Shown here piece by piece: positions 1-9,301 of a stretch of 64,000 nt of DNA. The DNA comes from Octadecabacter antarcticus 307. GTDB lineage: Bacteria; Pseudomonadota; Alphaproteobacteria; Rhodobacterales; Rhodobacteraceae. Numbering within the stretch: position 1 is the first letter of the stretch; the number at the start of each line of letters is the position of its first letter. The stretch spans positions 2,656,501-2,720,500 of the forward strand of contig NC_020911.1 of NCBI RefSeq assembly GCF_000155675.2, in the 5' to 3' direction. Under the pieces are notes generated by a model. That model had not been told where the DNA came from, did no database searches, and saw only the letters and a list, made by a program, of their open reading frames with translations. A program made the position numbers and the translations under genes.

Positions 1-2
1 TC

Positions 3-707
3 GTGAAGGGGCAGAAGAATAAACAGGGCGGGCCGTTGCGGACTGATTTTGGTTTGGGTGGCGCGGATATTGTCACGATCAACCAAGTCCGCGACCGTGC
101 GCTGGAATATCGCCGGATGGCGAAGCAAGGGCTTAACCCGCGTTTCAACGTTCAGCGTGAAGTTCCAACCTTTGAAGAGTTCGCACAGCAAGTCCATATT
201 GAGCGGATGCCGACGTGGAAAAATGCCAAACATGGCCAGCAGTGGATCAACCCACTGCGGGATTATGCCTTTCCCAAGATCGGGCGAATGCCAATCGACA
301 GCATCAACCAACCCGAGGTGATGATGTGCCTGTCGCCAATCTGGACAGAAAAGCATGAAACGGCGCGGCGGTTGGCGCAACGGATTAAAACGGTTTTGGA
401 TGTGGCACGGTCTAAGGGGTTCAGGTCCGGCGAGAACCCCGTCACGGCGATTAAGGATGCCCAAGCCCTTCCCAAGGTGAAGGCTAAGCCCAAACACCAC
501 AAGGCGATGCGCTGGCAAGATGTGCCTGCGTTCTATGCGGACCTTAAATCCCGCAACGCAATGTCAGCCAACGCCTTGCGGTTTACGTGCCTGACCGGAT
601 CACGGACAAGCGAAGTCTTAGGGATGCGCTGGGAAGAAATCGACTTCGAAGCGCGATTGTGGACCTGTCCGGCTGAGCGGATGAAGACGGGCGAAGAACA
701 CCGCGTG
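3..707 (+). pseudogene. Tyrosine recombinase (phage/island integrase), truncated at both ends
   Basis: The reading frame is open at the window edge, so the true start lies upstream. About 235 residues remain. They show the end of an arm-binding domain (VGLG-like start, then an REKALE-like helix), a core-binding SAM-like domain around residues 50-160, and the beginning of the catalytic domain with the first catalytic Arg region (FTCLTGSRTSEVLGMRWEEID), typical of P4-like integrases. Similarity stops after GEEHRV, exactly where IS5-type sequence in the opposite direction begins, so the second half with the HxxR and Tyr motifs is missing. The gene is dead. It suggests that a genomic island once ended here, although no tRNA or att site is visible inside the window. 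Confidence 0.75.
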
Positions 708-776
708 ATAAAGAAGCGGACGGGACATCCGCTGTTGTCGCGTGCAGTTTGGTGTTCATGCCGCCCTTGGTTAGCC

Positions 777-817
777 CCCTCTCGCGACATTGCTGCGCAA
801 TACCCTGCCGGGCAGTG
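777..817 (-). repeat. Palindromic mini-insertion (hairpin element), copy 1
   Basis: One end reads CCCTCTCG, the centre holds the stem ATTGCTGCGCAAT, the other end reads CTGCCGGGCAGTG. It breaks the IS5-family transposase fragment. The same stem recurs at 8716, 11524, 33892 and 34635. Confidence 0.85.
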
Positions 818-889
818 AAACAGGCGCCCACACCCCCTTTTTAGCCTCAGGCTGGAAGCCGTGCGATGTGCCTTGAGGTAGGTTGCATC

Positions 890-928
890 CACTGCCCGGC
901 AGTCGAAACACAGTCTCGATGAGAGCGG
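890..928 (+). repeat. Palindromic mini-insertion (hairpin element), copy 2
   Basis: CACTGCCCGGCAG end, stem built on TCGAAAC/TCTCGA, end GATGAGAGCGG. It is 39 nt long and in frame with the transposase on the minus strand, adding 13 codons without a stop. Confidence 0.75.
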
Positions 929-1381
929 ATCGAGATTGTCTTATTATCTGGGGCCTGTTCTGCCAGCCCCATCATGATCCGGGCGAACACGCCCATGTCA
1001 CTCCAGCGCTTCCAACGATTATACAAAGTCTTTGGCCGCCCATATTCCGCAGGCGCGTCACACGGTAATCCCCCCATTTTTAATGGGGCTCGGCCGTAGA
1101 ATTCACGCGGCTGTTTTCAGTTTCATTGCGGGTGTTATGCCGCCGATGCCCATGTTGGGTCTCTCATTGTTGTAAGTCCAGAGCCATTCAGTTGCTTGTT
1201 CTTGTGCCTCCTCGATGGTTTCAAAGATGTATTGGCTCAGCCATTCGCCGCGAATGGCTCGATTGTAGCGCTGGATATAGGCGTTCTGCTGAGGTTTGCC
1301 TGGTTGGATATGTTCAAGCCAAACGCCGTGTTTCTCGGCCCATGTCATCATGGTCCCATTGATGTATTCTGGGCCACTGTC

Positions 1382-1422
1382 CGTTGCCTGACAGTTGATT
1401 GCAAAGCAATCAATGAGAAGGG
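1382..1422 (+). repeat. Palindromic mini-insertion, copy 3
   Basis: Diverged ends (CGTTGCCTGACAG and GAGAAGGG) around the stem TTGATTGC-AAA-GCAATCAA, inside IS3 orfB after the residues RGKPQTIRV. Confidence 0.8.
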
Positions 1423-1598
1423 ACACGTATGGTTTGGGGTTTGCCGCGCCGATCGATGATTTGGTTCAGGCTCCGGACGACGCGTTCTGCGGGCAGCGAG
1501 ACGTCCACGTCGATGCACAAGCCTTCACGATTGAAGTTATCCAAGACGTTAAGAGTTCGGATCGATCTGCCGTCTGCAAGCTGATCCGCCATGAAACC

Positions 1599-1638
1599 CC
1601 CTCTCATTGATTGCAAAGCAATCAATGAGAGGGCAGTG
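1599..1638 (-). repeat. Palindromic mini-insertion, copy 4
   Basis: CCCTCTCATTGATTGC followed by its full complement to GAGAGGG, then CAGTG: a near-perfect palindrome over 35 nt in IS3 orfB. It shares its stem with copy 3, about 200 bp away. Confidence 0.85.
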
Positions 1639-1815
1639 ATAGACCAAGTATCGTTTGGCGCGTCAGGCACGGCCAGGCGTTCCAGCCAATCTGCAATCTC
1701 CTCGTTCTCATCACTCAAGATCGGGCTGTACCGATAGCAGGTCTCGCTAATTTGGAAGGTGCGGCAGGCAAGTGCGATACTTGTGCCCCGCTGCATGACT
1801 GCATTCATGGCCATC

Positions 1816-1853
1816 CACTGGCCGGCAGGTGAATGGCACATTCACCGAGAGGG
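1816..1853 (+). repeat. Palindromic mini-insertion, copy 5
   Basis: CACTGGCCGGCAG end, stem GGTGAATG-GCA-CATTCACC, end GAGAGGG. It sits near the 5' end of IS3 orfB on the minus strand. Confidence 0.85.
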
Positions 1854-1898
1854 TATCGTCGGCGAGACGGCCTTATCGCTTTTTTCCGAGCGCCTCCT

Positions 1899-2141
1899 TC
1901 AGAAGAACGTCTCGGACATACTCATCTCAGCATACATCCTCTTGAGACGGCGGTTTTGCTCGGCCATGTCCTTCATCTCGGTGATCAAGGACGCATCCAT
2001 GCCGCCGAACTTGGCACGCCACTTGTAAAAACTGGCGCTGCTCATCCCAAGCTCCCGACACAGCTCAGAGACCGGCGTACCGCCCTCCGCCTGCTTCAAA
2101 ATGCCCATGACCTGTGCGTCGCTAAATCGCGCTATCTTCAT
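1899..2141 (-). pseudogene. IS3 orfA (helix-turn-helix transposase subunit), degraded 3' end
   Basis: Begins MKIARFSDAQVMGILKQAEGG and continues through an HTH (PVSELCRELGMSSASFYKWRAKFGGM) into the leucine-rich helix that normally pairs the subunits. The typical tail LLKEALGKK is reached only in another frame, so the reading frame has been disturbed near residue 75. It is the DNA-binding partner of the orfB above. Confidence 0.75.
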
Positions 2142-2211
2142 CAAAAATCTCCTCAGATATCTTGCCGAGAAAATTTGAGTTTTGAATGCCAACAATTTGG
2201 GGGGGATCACC

Positions 2212-2370
2212 TATCGTTTCAAAGCCTCCGACATTATGTTGAGAATACTCTCGAAGAGTGTCCAGGCATCACCGAAAAGGTAATTCGAGACATCGTCGGT
2301 CATGAAAGCAAAGATGTGCACCAAAGAAATTACAGCAAGCGCGCACAGACAACGACACTGATGAATGCGA
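2212..2370 (+). pseudogene. C-terminal fragment of a second tyrosine integrase
   Basis: The frame encodes FQSLRHYVENTLEECPG, then VIRDIVGHESKDVHQRNYSKRAQTTTLMNA. This holds the box II SLRHYV motif, the GHES helix and the nucleophilic Tyr (RNYSKRA) of a phage-type integrase. It is a different subfamily from the integrase at the left edge, so it is not that gene's missing end. It is cut on the left by the IS3 terminal repeat and on the right by an IS3 orfB fragment. Confidence 0.7.
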
Positions 2371-2804
2371 ACGGATCCAGTTACGTATCCGGTGACCTGG
2401 CTGAGTGGTTGCAAGGGAAAGGCATGAAGCATTCTCGCGGCGCGCCATATCATCCGCAAACACAGGGCAAGATCGAGCGATGGCATCAAACCTTGAAGAA
2501 CCGCATCCTCTTGGAAAACTACTTCCTGCCAGGTGATCTTGAAGCCCAAATTGAAGCATTCGTCGATCACTACAACCACCAGCGCTTCCACGAGAGTCTG
2601 AACAACGTCACGCCGTCTGACGTCTGACGTCTACTTCGGCCGTGACAAAGCCATTCTACAACAAAGGGAAAGGATCAAACGAAAGACACTCGAAGCGCGC
2701 CGCTTGCATCACAGCCTGCACGCCACATAATGAAACCAACCAGATGAGCCGAACGCTCTCTTAATTTAAGCCGCCTTTGGTGCCAAAAACCCTGACGACG
2801 TACA
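2371..2804 (+). mobile_element. 3' fragment of the IS3-family element found whole at 7701-9301
   Basis: Essentially identical to about 8878-9301. It encodes the last part of orfB (NGSSYVSGDLAEWLQGKGMK, with the catalytic Glu in GKIERWHQTLKNR) and runs to the terminus CTGACGACGTACA. A 7-bp tandem duplication near 2617 (GTCTGAC repeated) shifts the frame relative to the sister copy. No left end is present. Confidence 0.8.
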
Positions 2805-2995
2805 GCCTGTACTAGGTTCATAAGGACAAATTCACGGTTGATAATGTTAGATAAAGACAACGAAAGTACGACCTGAAAAGGTAGATATCATTGGTTCACA
2901 GAAAATCTGTAAAAACACTTCATCTGCCGAAGCACCAAAATCTTTGAACTCATCAACATTCATCCCGCGACAGACTGCTACTTAGGTGAATGTGT

Positions 2996-3178
2996 CTAAT
3001 ATTGACGAATCTTGGCGCTACTCAATTCAAAGGGCGAACTAAGGCCGTTTGGATGTGCAATCTCAGCCAAAAGTTTGCGGGTAGGCAGGTCGGCTAAGTC
3101 TTGCGCCGTTGCAGGCAGTGCGGCAATCGACAATGCAAAGTCTGCAATTAAGTCTCTCATAGGTTCATTCCTCGACAT
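2996..3178 (-). CDS. Possible small hypothetical protein
   Basis: A 60-codon frame (possible start MSRNEP or the internal MRDLIADF) with the pattern ADLPTRKLLAEIAHPNGLSSPFE. I do not recognise it. It lies alone between IS debris and the DUF6671 gene. A purine-rich GAGGAA sequence precedes the internal ATG, which makes that start the more likely one. Weak support. Confidence 0.3.
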   Translation of the reverse strand: MSRNEPMRDLIADFALSIAALPATAQDLADLPTRKLLAEIAHPNGLSSPFELSSAKIRQY

Positions 3179-3593
3179 TTTTTACAAAATTTACAATAGT
3201 TACTTCCTTTGAGCTTGGCCATCACAGCAGCCCCAGCGCAGGCCAGACTAACAACAATCATTGTTTTATTCGTTCTGTCGATAGCTCCACTTATGACAAA
3301 AAATAATCAGCAAAATTCTTTTGATGCAGCTAGCCCTACTGATCCCCGAGTGGGTAAAGTGAAAAACTAATATCACGCTATCAAGTCGAGAGGACAACAA
3401 CATCCCTGACACAGGGCGTGCAACAGTTCCTCCACATGTCGAAGTGAAAGCGGAAACCAGACATCCATCATCGCAGCCAAGCGGATGATTTCAGGTGACG
3501 TCTTGAAGAAACGGAAAAGACAGCGCTTCATCAGTCTACGAGGCTAAATCGGCCCCTGCCCGCCTCAAGTCAGTTTCCTCTGACAGCGCTGCC
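3179..3593. other. Gene-free spacer
   Basis: No convincing gene is visible. It contains one copy (3563-3587) of a 25-nt repeat that returns with one mismatch at 14257-14281, in both cases just after the 3' end of a leftward gene. Confidence 0.5.
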
Positions 3594-4457
3594 TTAAGGA
3601 TTACAGGCCGGACAATGCACAGATTCTGCTTGGATAAGACCGTCAGCACGAGGCCGTTCTTCGTGGTGCGGGCAGGCAACACAACCGAAGACTTCTAACA
3701 TAACGCTTTCAGTTGTTGTGTCGCAAATCTCGCATGGCAAACCTCGGATCATTTTGACGCGCCCCCACCCCGGGGCTGCGCAGGACGGACAACCGTGCAA
3801 CAAGCGGTCAGAAAGTCGTGTCGCAAGGCCAGACAGGTTTTTCATGCGGGTCGGGTTCAGGTGCGCCCGCATGTCAGTTTCAACGCGCGCGCGGCCATCG
3901 CCAGAAAGTGCCGCGGCCCCAGCGATAGCGGATTCGACGCTGGGCAGATCGACTATTCCTTTAACAATTGCTGCAGCAGAATTGCCAAGGTTCGGACACA
4001 CCATCAAGCCATGCGACGGAAACCCCACCTGAGAGAGGAATTTCGATATCGAGTCCTTCGGTGCCGTCACCAGATGCGCAAAGTTCGTGTCGTCGATCAC
4101 AAGGCTTTCATGGATCACCGTACCCCGTTCATCATCCACGAATACCATCAATTCAAAGCCTCCCGGCATAATCGGGAAAAGCGGATGCGGCCCAAAGCTG
4201 CCCTCACTTGCTATTCCAAAGGGAAGCCCCGAGATATCCATGCCGATGCGCGCCTTCGCCACGGCCACTTCGAGCATAGTGCCACAGCGAGGAATTTCGC
4301 CGGAGAATGTTCCAAGCGCGTCTGTGTCGATGCCGTTCGCTGGCGTGACGATCAAATTCAAGTTGGCCAAGAACACTGGCCCGATTGCTTGTTCTTTACC
4401 GTGCATGCTCGAAAGCACTGCACAACGCCCTGCGAATGGTTTTTTGCGTTCCGTCAT
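3594..4457 (-). CDS. DUF6671 family protein with C-terminal zinc-ribbon cysteines
   Basis: A 287-residue protein that begins with the GRCAVLSSMHGKEQAIGPVF motif typical of the DUF6671 family. The N-terminal and central two thirds form a soluble domain (GTFSGEIPRCGTMLEVAVAKAR). The last 70 residues carry paired cysteines (CPSCAAPGWG, GLPCEIC, CVACPHHEE, CPAC) that look like zinc ribbons. No biochemical role is known to me. It stands alone, with no operon partner. The frame is intact and shows no sign of decay, unlike its surroundings. Confidence 0.7.
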   Translation of the reverse strand: MTERKKPFAGRCAVLSSMHGKEQAIGPVFLANLNLIVTPANGIDTDALGTFSGEIPRCGTMLEVAVAKARIGMDISGLPFGIASEGSFGPHPLFPIMPGGFELMVFVDDERGTVIHESLVIDDTNFAHLVTAPKDSISKFLSQVGFPSHGLMVCPNLGNSAAAIVKGIVDLPSVESAIAGAAALSGDGRARVETDMRAHLNPTRMKNLSGLATRLSDRLLHGCPSCAAPGWGRVKMIRGLPCEICDTTTESVMLEVFGCVACPHHEERPRADGLIQAESVHCPACNP

Positions 4458-4959
4458 GCGACCAATGTCCAGCTATGGCATTGGTCGGCAAACCGGTCTG
4501 CAGCACCGTTCACGGTATACAAACCGGCCCTGCCCTCGCAAAAATGTGATGGAGACATAAGTATCCTCGCGCACCTGTTTGACGCATAGTAATTAGATTG
4601 GAAATAATATGTCACGAAAGAAGCTCCACGCCTCCGGTCTGAGTGACGCATCTCGCCTCGTAAGGAGCGGTTTTAACTCAGCTATCACTGGTTCTCACTA
4701 ACGCGCGAAGGGCGGACACTTTTGAACCAGCGTTCGTAACCAAGTACCTGCAATTTTTTTGCGGAACGATCTGTTCCCAAACAGGCTGCAACACCGAGGC
4801 AGTCAAAGCCCCTACCTCGACTTGGCTGGTCACCTGCTGCGACCAAAATTCGCAACATTGACTGACGATCTTTACTTTCACAACTTTCACCATCTAAGTA
4901 ACAATTAAATTTAGCACAGTTTCCCACGTCCCCAGCCCAGCAACTGAAAAGAGACCACC
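4458..4959. other. Intergenic region between divergent genes
   Basis: Holds the promoters of the DUF6671 gene (leftward) and the dehydratase (rightward). I see no RNA gene or IS end. The dehydratase ribosome site (AAGAGA) lies at its right end. Confidence 0.4.
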
Positions 4960-6828
4960 TTGACCAATCCAAACGCCGTCCTGATTGACAAGCATCCCGG
5001 CCGCTCGACCCAGACTATCGGCCTTGCCCTTGAGATCGGGACCGACCCAGCCCTTATCCACGAGCCGTCGGTGGGCGTGGTTGGCACCAAAGGCGACAGC
5101 CAGTGCTATCTGGGCGTGGCCACCAAGGTCGAGGCGATCCACCAGGCGCTAAAGACCCGCATCGGCACCAAGCCGGGCCAGTTGAAATATCGCCTCGTGC
5201 AGCCGGAATACACGATTGCAACCTCGGACGGCATGCGCAACGGCACGCCTGAGATGCGCTATTCGCTGATTGGCCGCGAGGTGACGCACGATGCCCTGTG
5301 TGAACACTTTAGCGCCACGGGCCTTGCGGGCACGATTGCCGTGGTTGCTTGCGACAAGCCGCCTGTCGGCACGCTTTCGGCCATGCTGGAGCACAATCTG
5401 CCCAGCATCATTATGTCGGATGGTCCGATCCGCCCCGGCACCGACCCCGAGACTGGTGAAAAGCTTGATATCGTCAGCGCCTTTCAGGTCGCCGGTCATC
5501 CAGACCCTGAATACCGCGACCATATCGCCTGCCACGCCTGCCCTGGCTTTGGCAGCTGCGGTGGCATGTTCACCTATAACACAATGCAGACCTTCATCGG
5601 CGTGCTGGGCATGCAGCCCCTGCATATGGTGGCCCCGCCGTCCGATGACCCGCGCCGTCTGAACGAGTTCCCCGCCGAACTGGTCACGCTGCTTGCGCAA
5701 ATGATCGAAAACGACCTCAAGCCCCGCGATATTGTCGGGCGCGACAGCCTGCGCAATGCCACAATTGTTGCCTTGGCGATCGGTGGTTCCACCAACGCGC
5801 TTTTGCACGCGCCCGAGATCGCCCGCGCCGCCGGCTTTGGCGATTTCTGGAAAGACATCATTACCCCCGAGGAGTTCAACAACCTCTCCCAGCATGTTGT
5901 CCCCGTGCTCACCAACGCACGCCCCTATGGCAAGTATTCCATGGTCGATATCGATGAGGTTGGTGGCGTACAAATCATCGTACGCGAATTGCTGGAGGCA
6001 GGCCTGCTGAATGGTGACACGCTGACCTGCACTGGTGAGACACTGGCCGAACAGGTGGCGCGCCTTGGCGCCAAGCCTGCTGATGGCGACGTCATCTATC
6101 CTGTCAAAACGCCCTACAAGCCGACCGGTGGTTTGCGCATGCTTGGTGGCAACCTGTCGCCTGAGTTTTCGGCCATCCTGAAGCTGGCTGGCGTCGAGGG
6201 TGGACTTGAGAACAACCTGTTCCGGGGCAAGGCGCGCGTGTTCGATGGTCAGCAAGCACTTTTAGATATGCTCGACCAGACGCCCGAGGCGTTTCAAGAC
6301 AATGACATGATTATCGTTCGCTACGAGGGACCAAGCGGTGCGCCCGGCATGCCGGAAATGCTCGATCCTACCGCGCGCATCACAACCCTGTGCCGCGAGC
6401 GTGACATCGTCATAGCCCTGATGACGGACGCGCGTTTTTCTGGTGGCTCGATTGGTCTTGTGATTGGCCATGTGGGGCCGGAAGCAGCGCTTGGTGGCCC
6501 GATCGCATTTGTCGAAAACGGCGACGAGATTTTAGTGGATCTGAACATCAACGAGATTAACTGCGCTGCACTTAGCGATCCCGCCACGCTTCATGCTCGT
6601 AAAGCCGCTTGGGACAAGGTGGTAGCAGACAACGGCGGCTTCCACCCAAGCGCCGGTCTTGCTGATACGCGCCTGCTGCAACGCGCGCGGCACATGGCTG
6701 TCCCTGCTCGGCGCGGCGCAGGCCTGCACCCCAACCGGACCGTCTGGGTCCGCAACCCGCGCGAGGTAAGCGCATCGGGCTTCATGCCGCGCAACAAGTT
6801 CCGCCCCGAAACAGATAAAGGGTCCTGA
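4960..6828 (+). CDS. IlvD/Edd family dehydratase (dihydroxy-acid or sugar-acid dehydratase)
   Basis: A 622-residue cytosolic Fe-S lyase that removes water from a 2,3-dihydroxy acid to give a 2-keto acid. Three cysteines sit where the family binds its cluster: Cys49 (GDSQCYLG), Cys131 (ACDKPPVG) and Cys200 (PGFGSCGGMFTYNTMQ). A GGSTNALLH motif follows in the middle, then GPSGAPGMPEM and the catalytic Ser in DARFSGGS. The N-terminus and C-terminus differ from classic IlvD, so a sugar-acid substrate is as likely as the branched-chain amino-acid intermediate. Start chosen at TTG 4960, preceded by AAGAGA. It has no operon partner. The family is certain, the substrate is not. Confidence 0.8.
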   Translation: MTNPNAVLIDKHPGRSTQTIGLALEIGTDPALIHEPSVGVVGTKGDSQCYLGVATKVEAIHQALKTRIGTKPGQLKYRLVQPEYTIATSDGMRNGTPEMRYSLIGREVTHDALCEHFSATGLAGTIAVVACDKPPVGTLSAMLEHNLPSIIMSDGPIRPGTDPETGEKLDIVSAFQVAGHPDPEYRDHIACHACPGFGSCGGMFTYNTMQTFIGVLGMQPLHMVAPPSDDPRRLNEFPAELVTLLAQMIENDLKPRDIVGRDSLRNATIVALAIGGSTNALLHAPEIARAAGFGDFWKDIITPEEFNNLSQHVVPVLTNARPYGKYSMVDIDEVGGVQIIVRELLEAGLLNGDTLTCTGETLAEQVARLGAKPADGDVIYPVKTPYKPTGGLRMLGGNLSPEFSAILKLAGVEGGLENNLFRGKARVFDGQQALLDMLDQTPEAFQDNDMIIVRYEGPSGAPGMPEMLDPTARITTLCRERDIVIALMTDARFSGGSIGLVIGHVGPEAALGGPIAFVENGDEILVDLNINEINCAALSDPATLHARKAAWDKVVADNGGFHPSAGLADTRLLQRARHMAVPARRGAGLHPNRTVWVRNPREVSASGFMPRNKFRPETDKGS

Positions 6829-7322
6829 GACGGTGCGGTTTTGATCTGACCTGCGGCAAGCGATGGCATTGCATCGCGAGCGCCCCTTCATGAAACCGAA
6901 TGTCTCGGCGTGAGATTCCAAAAAGCCGAGGCGTTCGCCTACCTACCGCGCGCTGGCCCGTCTGGCCCATCATTAATGTGCGTGACCGTGAGGTGGCGGT
7001 CATTGTGTCGACCAACCGGCGCAAACGAACCCATCATACCAAGTACCTAACTGCGTCCGGGTCAGCTTATTACCGTCGCCGTTGCAGACAATGCCACGAG
7101 GTGCGAGCTGGATGCGAATGTATTAAATATGGTTTGAGTATTCAGGCCTGCCGCGATCGTGTCTTTGCCGGCGTACGGGGTCAATTTGATGTCGCGGTAG
7201 TGGCAGTCGAAACAATCTTCGAATCCATGGGGTTCGCCTCACACAACCCTTTTTGTAAAACGCGGAGCAATAATGGATCACAGAAGCGGCTGCGTATCGC
7301 AGTTGTAGCGGAGTAGAATACC
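6829..7322. other. Unassigned spacer
   Basis: Several overlapping frames occur, the longest at 6900-7316, but none resembles a known protein and none has a convincing start. It is probably non-coding or decayed sequence next to the IS21 fragment. Confidence 0.4.
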
Positions 7323-7359
7323 GCCAGTTTGTGTCCTTCGTATTATCGGAGGGCGGGAG

Positions 7360-7707
7360 ATGTATTCTGTGGATATTTATGATCGTGTGCGCCGTGCTTG
7401 TTTGAAGGACGGCATGTCTGCTCGAGAGGCTGCACGACACTTTAACAAAGACCGCAAGACGATGGCGAAGATGCTGAAGCATGCGCTTCCCCCCGGTTAT
7501 CGGCGGGTAGAGCGTCCTAAACGGCCCACACTTGACGCTTATATTGCTGTTATCGACGAGATACTGCCTACAGATAAGGCCTTGATCAAAAAGCAGCGGC
7601 ACACGTCGAAGCGCATTTTTGAGCGTCTGCGCGACGAACATGGATATGCAGGCAGCCTAACGACGGTGACCTATTACGTGCGCGAACAAAAGCGTCGCAC
7701 TGTCTGA
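7360..7707 (+). pseudogene. IS21-family istA transposase, 5' fragment
   Basis: Encodes MYSVDIYDRVRRACLKDGMS, an HTH (AREAARHFNKDRKTMAKMLKHALPPGY) and the linker KKQRHTSKRIFERLRDEHGYAG typical of IstA. The frame ends at 7707, where the left end of the IS3 element begins, so the DDE core and istB are lost. It is related to, but distinct from, the istA at 46426. Confidence 0.8.
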
Positions 7708-7786
7708 CGTCAGCGCTTCTGGGTCCAAATAGGCATATTTGATAAGAGAGTGTTGTTGGCTCATCGTAACCACAGAGGAGTGGGAC

Positions 7787-8209
7787 ATGAGACAGACAAC
7801 TGGAACACGCAAAAGCCCGGGCGAGAAGATCGTCAAAGATATCAAACGGGCGACCCGCAAGCATTATTCATCTGAAGAGAAGATTAGGATCGTCTTAGCC
7901 GGTCTGCGTGGGGAAGACAGCATTGCCGAGCTGTGTCGTCCACTGCCCGGCAGTGCATGTTTACATGCACGAGAGGGGTGAAGGCATCTCCCAAGGCATC
8001 TCCCAAGGCATCTACTACAAATGGTCCAAGGACTTTATGGAGGCCGGTAAGAAGCGCCTTGCGGGCGATACCGCCCGCGCCGCCACAACCGACGAGGTGA
8101 AGGATCTGCGCCGTGAAGCACGTGATCTGAAGGAAGTCGTTGCGGAGCAAACACTTGAACTCCGCTTGCTCAAAAAAAGCATGTTCGACGGTGGGGGCGA
8201 CCACGAATG
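7787..8209 (+). pseudogene. IS3 orfA, broken by a hairpin element
   Basis: MRQTTGTRKSPGEKIVKDIKR leads into an HTH (YSSEEKIRIVLAGLRGEDSIAELCR). The hairpin at 7941-7977 interrupts it. After it the protein resumes in another frame with EGISQG, YYKWSKDFMEAGKKRLAGDTAR and a coiled leucine zipper-like end (DLKEVVAEQTLELRLLKKSM). A 12-bp tandem duplication (AAGGCATCTCCC) directly after the hairpin adds four residues (ISQG). Confidence 0.8.
7941..7977 (+). repeat. Palindromic mini-insertion, copy 6
   Basis: CACTGCCCGGCAG, stem TGCATG-TTTA-CATGCA, end CGAGAGGG. It is 37 nt long and breaks IS3 orfA. The same stem occurs at 34204. Confidence 0.9.
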
Positions 8210-9227
8210 AGGTATCCCGCATCAGAGAAGCTGGAGATCATCAAGCTGGTCGAGGGGTCGCATCTGCCGGCCCGCCTGACTTTGGCCAAGCTCGGCATTC
8301 CACGCACCACATTCTACCGTTGGTATGATCGGTATTGGCAGCGTGGTGAGGCTGGCTTGCAAGACCAATCTCCCAAGCCAAAGCACGTCTGGAACCGTAT
8401 TCCTGACGAGGTGCGACGTCGGGTTGTGGACCTTGCGCTGGAAGAGACAGAACTGTCACCGCGTGAACTGGCAGTGACCTTCACAGATAAGGAAAGCTAC
8501 TTCGTATCAGAGGCTTCCGTATACCGTATGCTGAAGGCGCATGACCTGATCACCAGCCCAGCCTTCATCGTCATGAAAGCCGCCAGTGCGTTCAAAGACA
8601 AAACCACAGCGATCAACCAGCTTTGGCAAACTGACTTCACCTATCTCAAGGTTCTGGGATGGGGCTGGTTCTATCTCAGTACGATCCTAGACGATTACAG
8701 CCGTTACATCATCTCCGCTGCCCGGCAGGGTATTGCGCAGCAATGTCCCGAGAGGGTGGAAACTCTGCACCAATATGCGGGCTGAGGACGTGACTGACAC
8801 GCTCGACTTGGCCCTTAAGGCGTCCGGCTGTGATCAGGTTCACGTCGTTCACAAACCACGGCTGCTGAGCGACAACGGATCCAGTTACGTATCCGGTGAC
8901 CTGGCTGAGTGGTTGCAAGGGAAAGGCATGAAGCATTCTCGCGGCGCGCCATATCATCCGCAAACACAGGGCAAGATCGAGCGATGGCATCAAACCTTGA
9001 AGAACCGCATCCTCTTGGAAAACTACTTCCTGCCAGGTGATCTTGAAGCCCAAATTGAAGCATTCGTCGATCACTACAACCACCAGCGCTTCCACGAGAG
9101 TCTGAACAACGTCACGCCGTCTGACGTCTACTTCGGCCGTGACAAAGCCATTCTACAACAAAGGGAAAGGATCAAACGAAAGACACTCGAAGCGCGCCGC
9201 TTGCATCACAGCCTGCACGCCACATAA
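8207..9227 (+). pseudogene. IS3 orfB transposase, broken by a hairpin element
   Basis: The HTH/linker region (MRYPASEKLEIIKLVEGSHLP, RRVVDLALEETELSPRELAV) leads into the rve core with the first catalytic Asp in LWQTDFTYLK and the YLSTILDDYSRYII motif. The hairpin at 8716-8756 is 41 nt and shifts the frame. The rest (WKLCTNMRAEDVTDTLDLAL, then LSDNGSSYVSG with the second Asp and GKIERWHQTLKNR with the Glu) follows in another frame. All three catalytic residues survive, so only the insertion disables it. Confidence 0.85.
8716..8756 (+). repeat. Palindromic mini-insertion, copy 7
   Basis: CGCTGCCCGGCAG, stem ATTGCGCAGCAAT, end CCGAGAGGG. It lies between the codons for RYIIS and WKLCTN of IS3 orfB. 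Confidence 0.9.
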
Positions 9228-9301
9228 TGAAACCAACCAGATGAGCCGAACGCTCTCTTAATTTAAGCCGCCTTTGGTGCCAAAAACCCTGACGACGTAC
9301 A

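Larger units (their letters stand above)
708..1063 (-). mobile_element. IS5-family element fragment with broken transposase
   Basis: Read on the minus strand, the pieces GLPCDAPAEYG, MDATYLKAHRTASSL and GRHEHQTARDNSG match the N-terminal and central part of IS5/IS427-group transposases, including the first catalytic Asp in DATYLKAHR. The N-terminus is cut by the neighbouring IS3 element and the C-terminus ends at the integrase junction near 707. Two hairpin insertions (777-817 and 890-928) interrupt the gene. The one at 890-928 is 39 nt and keeps the frame, adding 13 residues before MDATYLK. The other shifts it. Confidence 0.7.
1103..1841 (-). pseudogene. IS3 orfB transposase (rve DDE domain), broken
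   Basis: Pieces in order are a helix-turn-helix-like start ([23 protein letters not shown]), a truncated rve core with [21 protein letters not shown] and [10 protein letters not shown], and the C-terminal part ending GGITPAMKLKTAA. Hairpin elements interrupt it at 1382-1422, 1599-1638 and at the start near 1816-1853. The middle one replaces sequence around the first catalytic Asp, so the protein cannot be made whole. It would normally be expressed by frameshift from orfA just upstream. Confidence 0.8.
1064..2211 (-). mobile_element. IS3-family insertion sequence, inactivated
   Basis: Terminal inverted repeats GGTAATCCCCCC (1064-1075) and GGGGGGATCACC (2200-2211) bound the element. On the minus strand it carries an orfA-like helix-turn-helix protein and an orfB integrase-type transposase. 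Three hairpin elements (1382, 1599, 1816) and point changes have broken the genes. A fragment of the same IS type with the same terminal repeat lies at 13811-14119. The insertion has split older integrase debris: a different integrase fragment continues directly to its right. Confidence 0.8.
7701..9301 (+). mobile_element. IS3-family element with two hairpin insertions
   Basis: Bounded by TGTCTGACGTC on the left and CTGACGACGTACA on the right. It carries orfA (from 7787) and orfB (from 8207), which overlap at 8207-8209. Each gene is broken by one hairpin element. A 3' fragment of the same element lies at 2371-2804 without any hairpin, so it serves as a reference for the uninterrupted sequence. 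Confidence 0.8.

Noticed and set aside
5149..6255. Long minus-strand frame opposite the dehydratase gene
   Set aside because: Shadow frame caused by the codon bias of the real gene on the plus strand; no homologous features.
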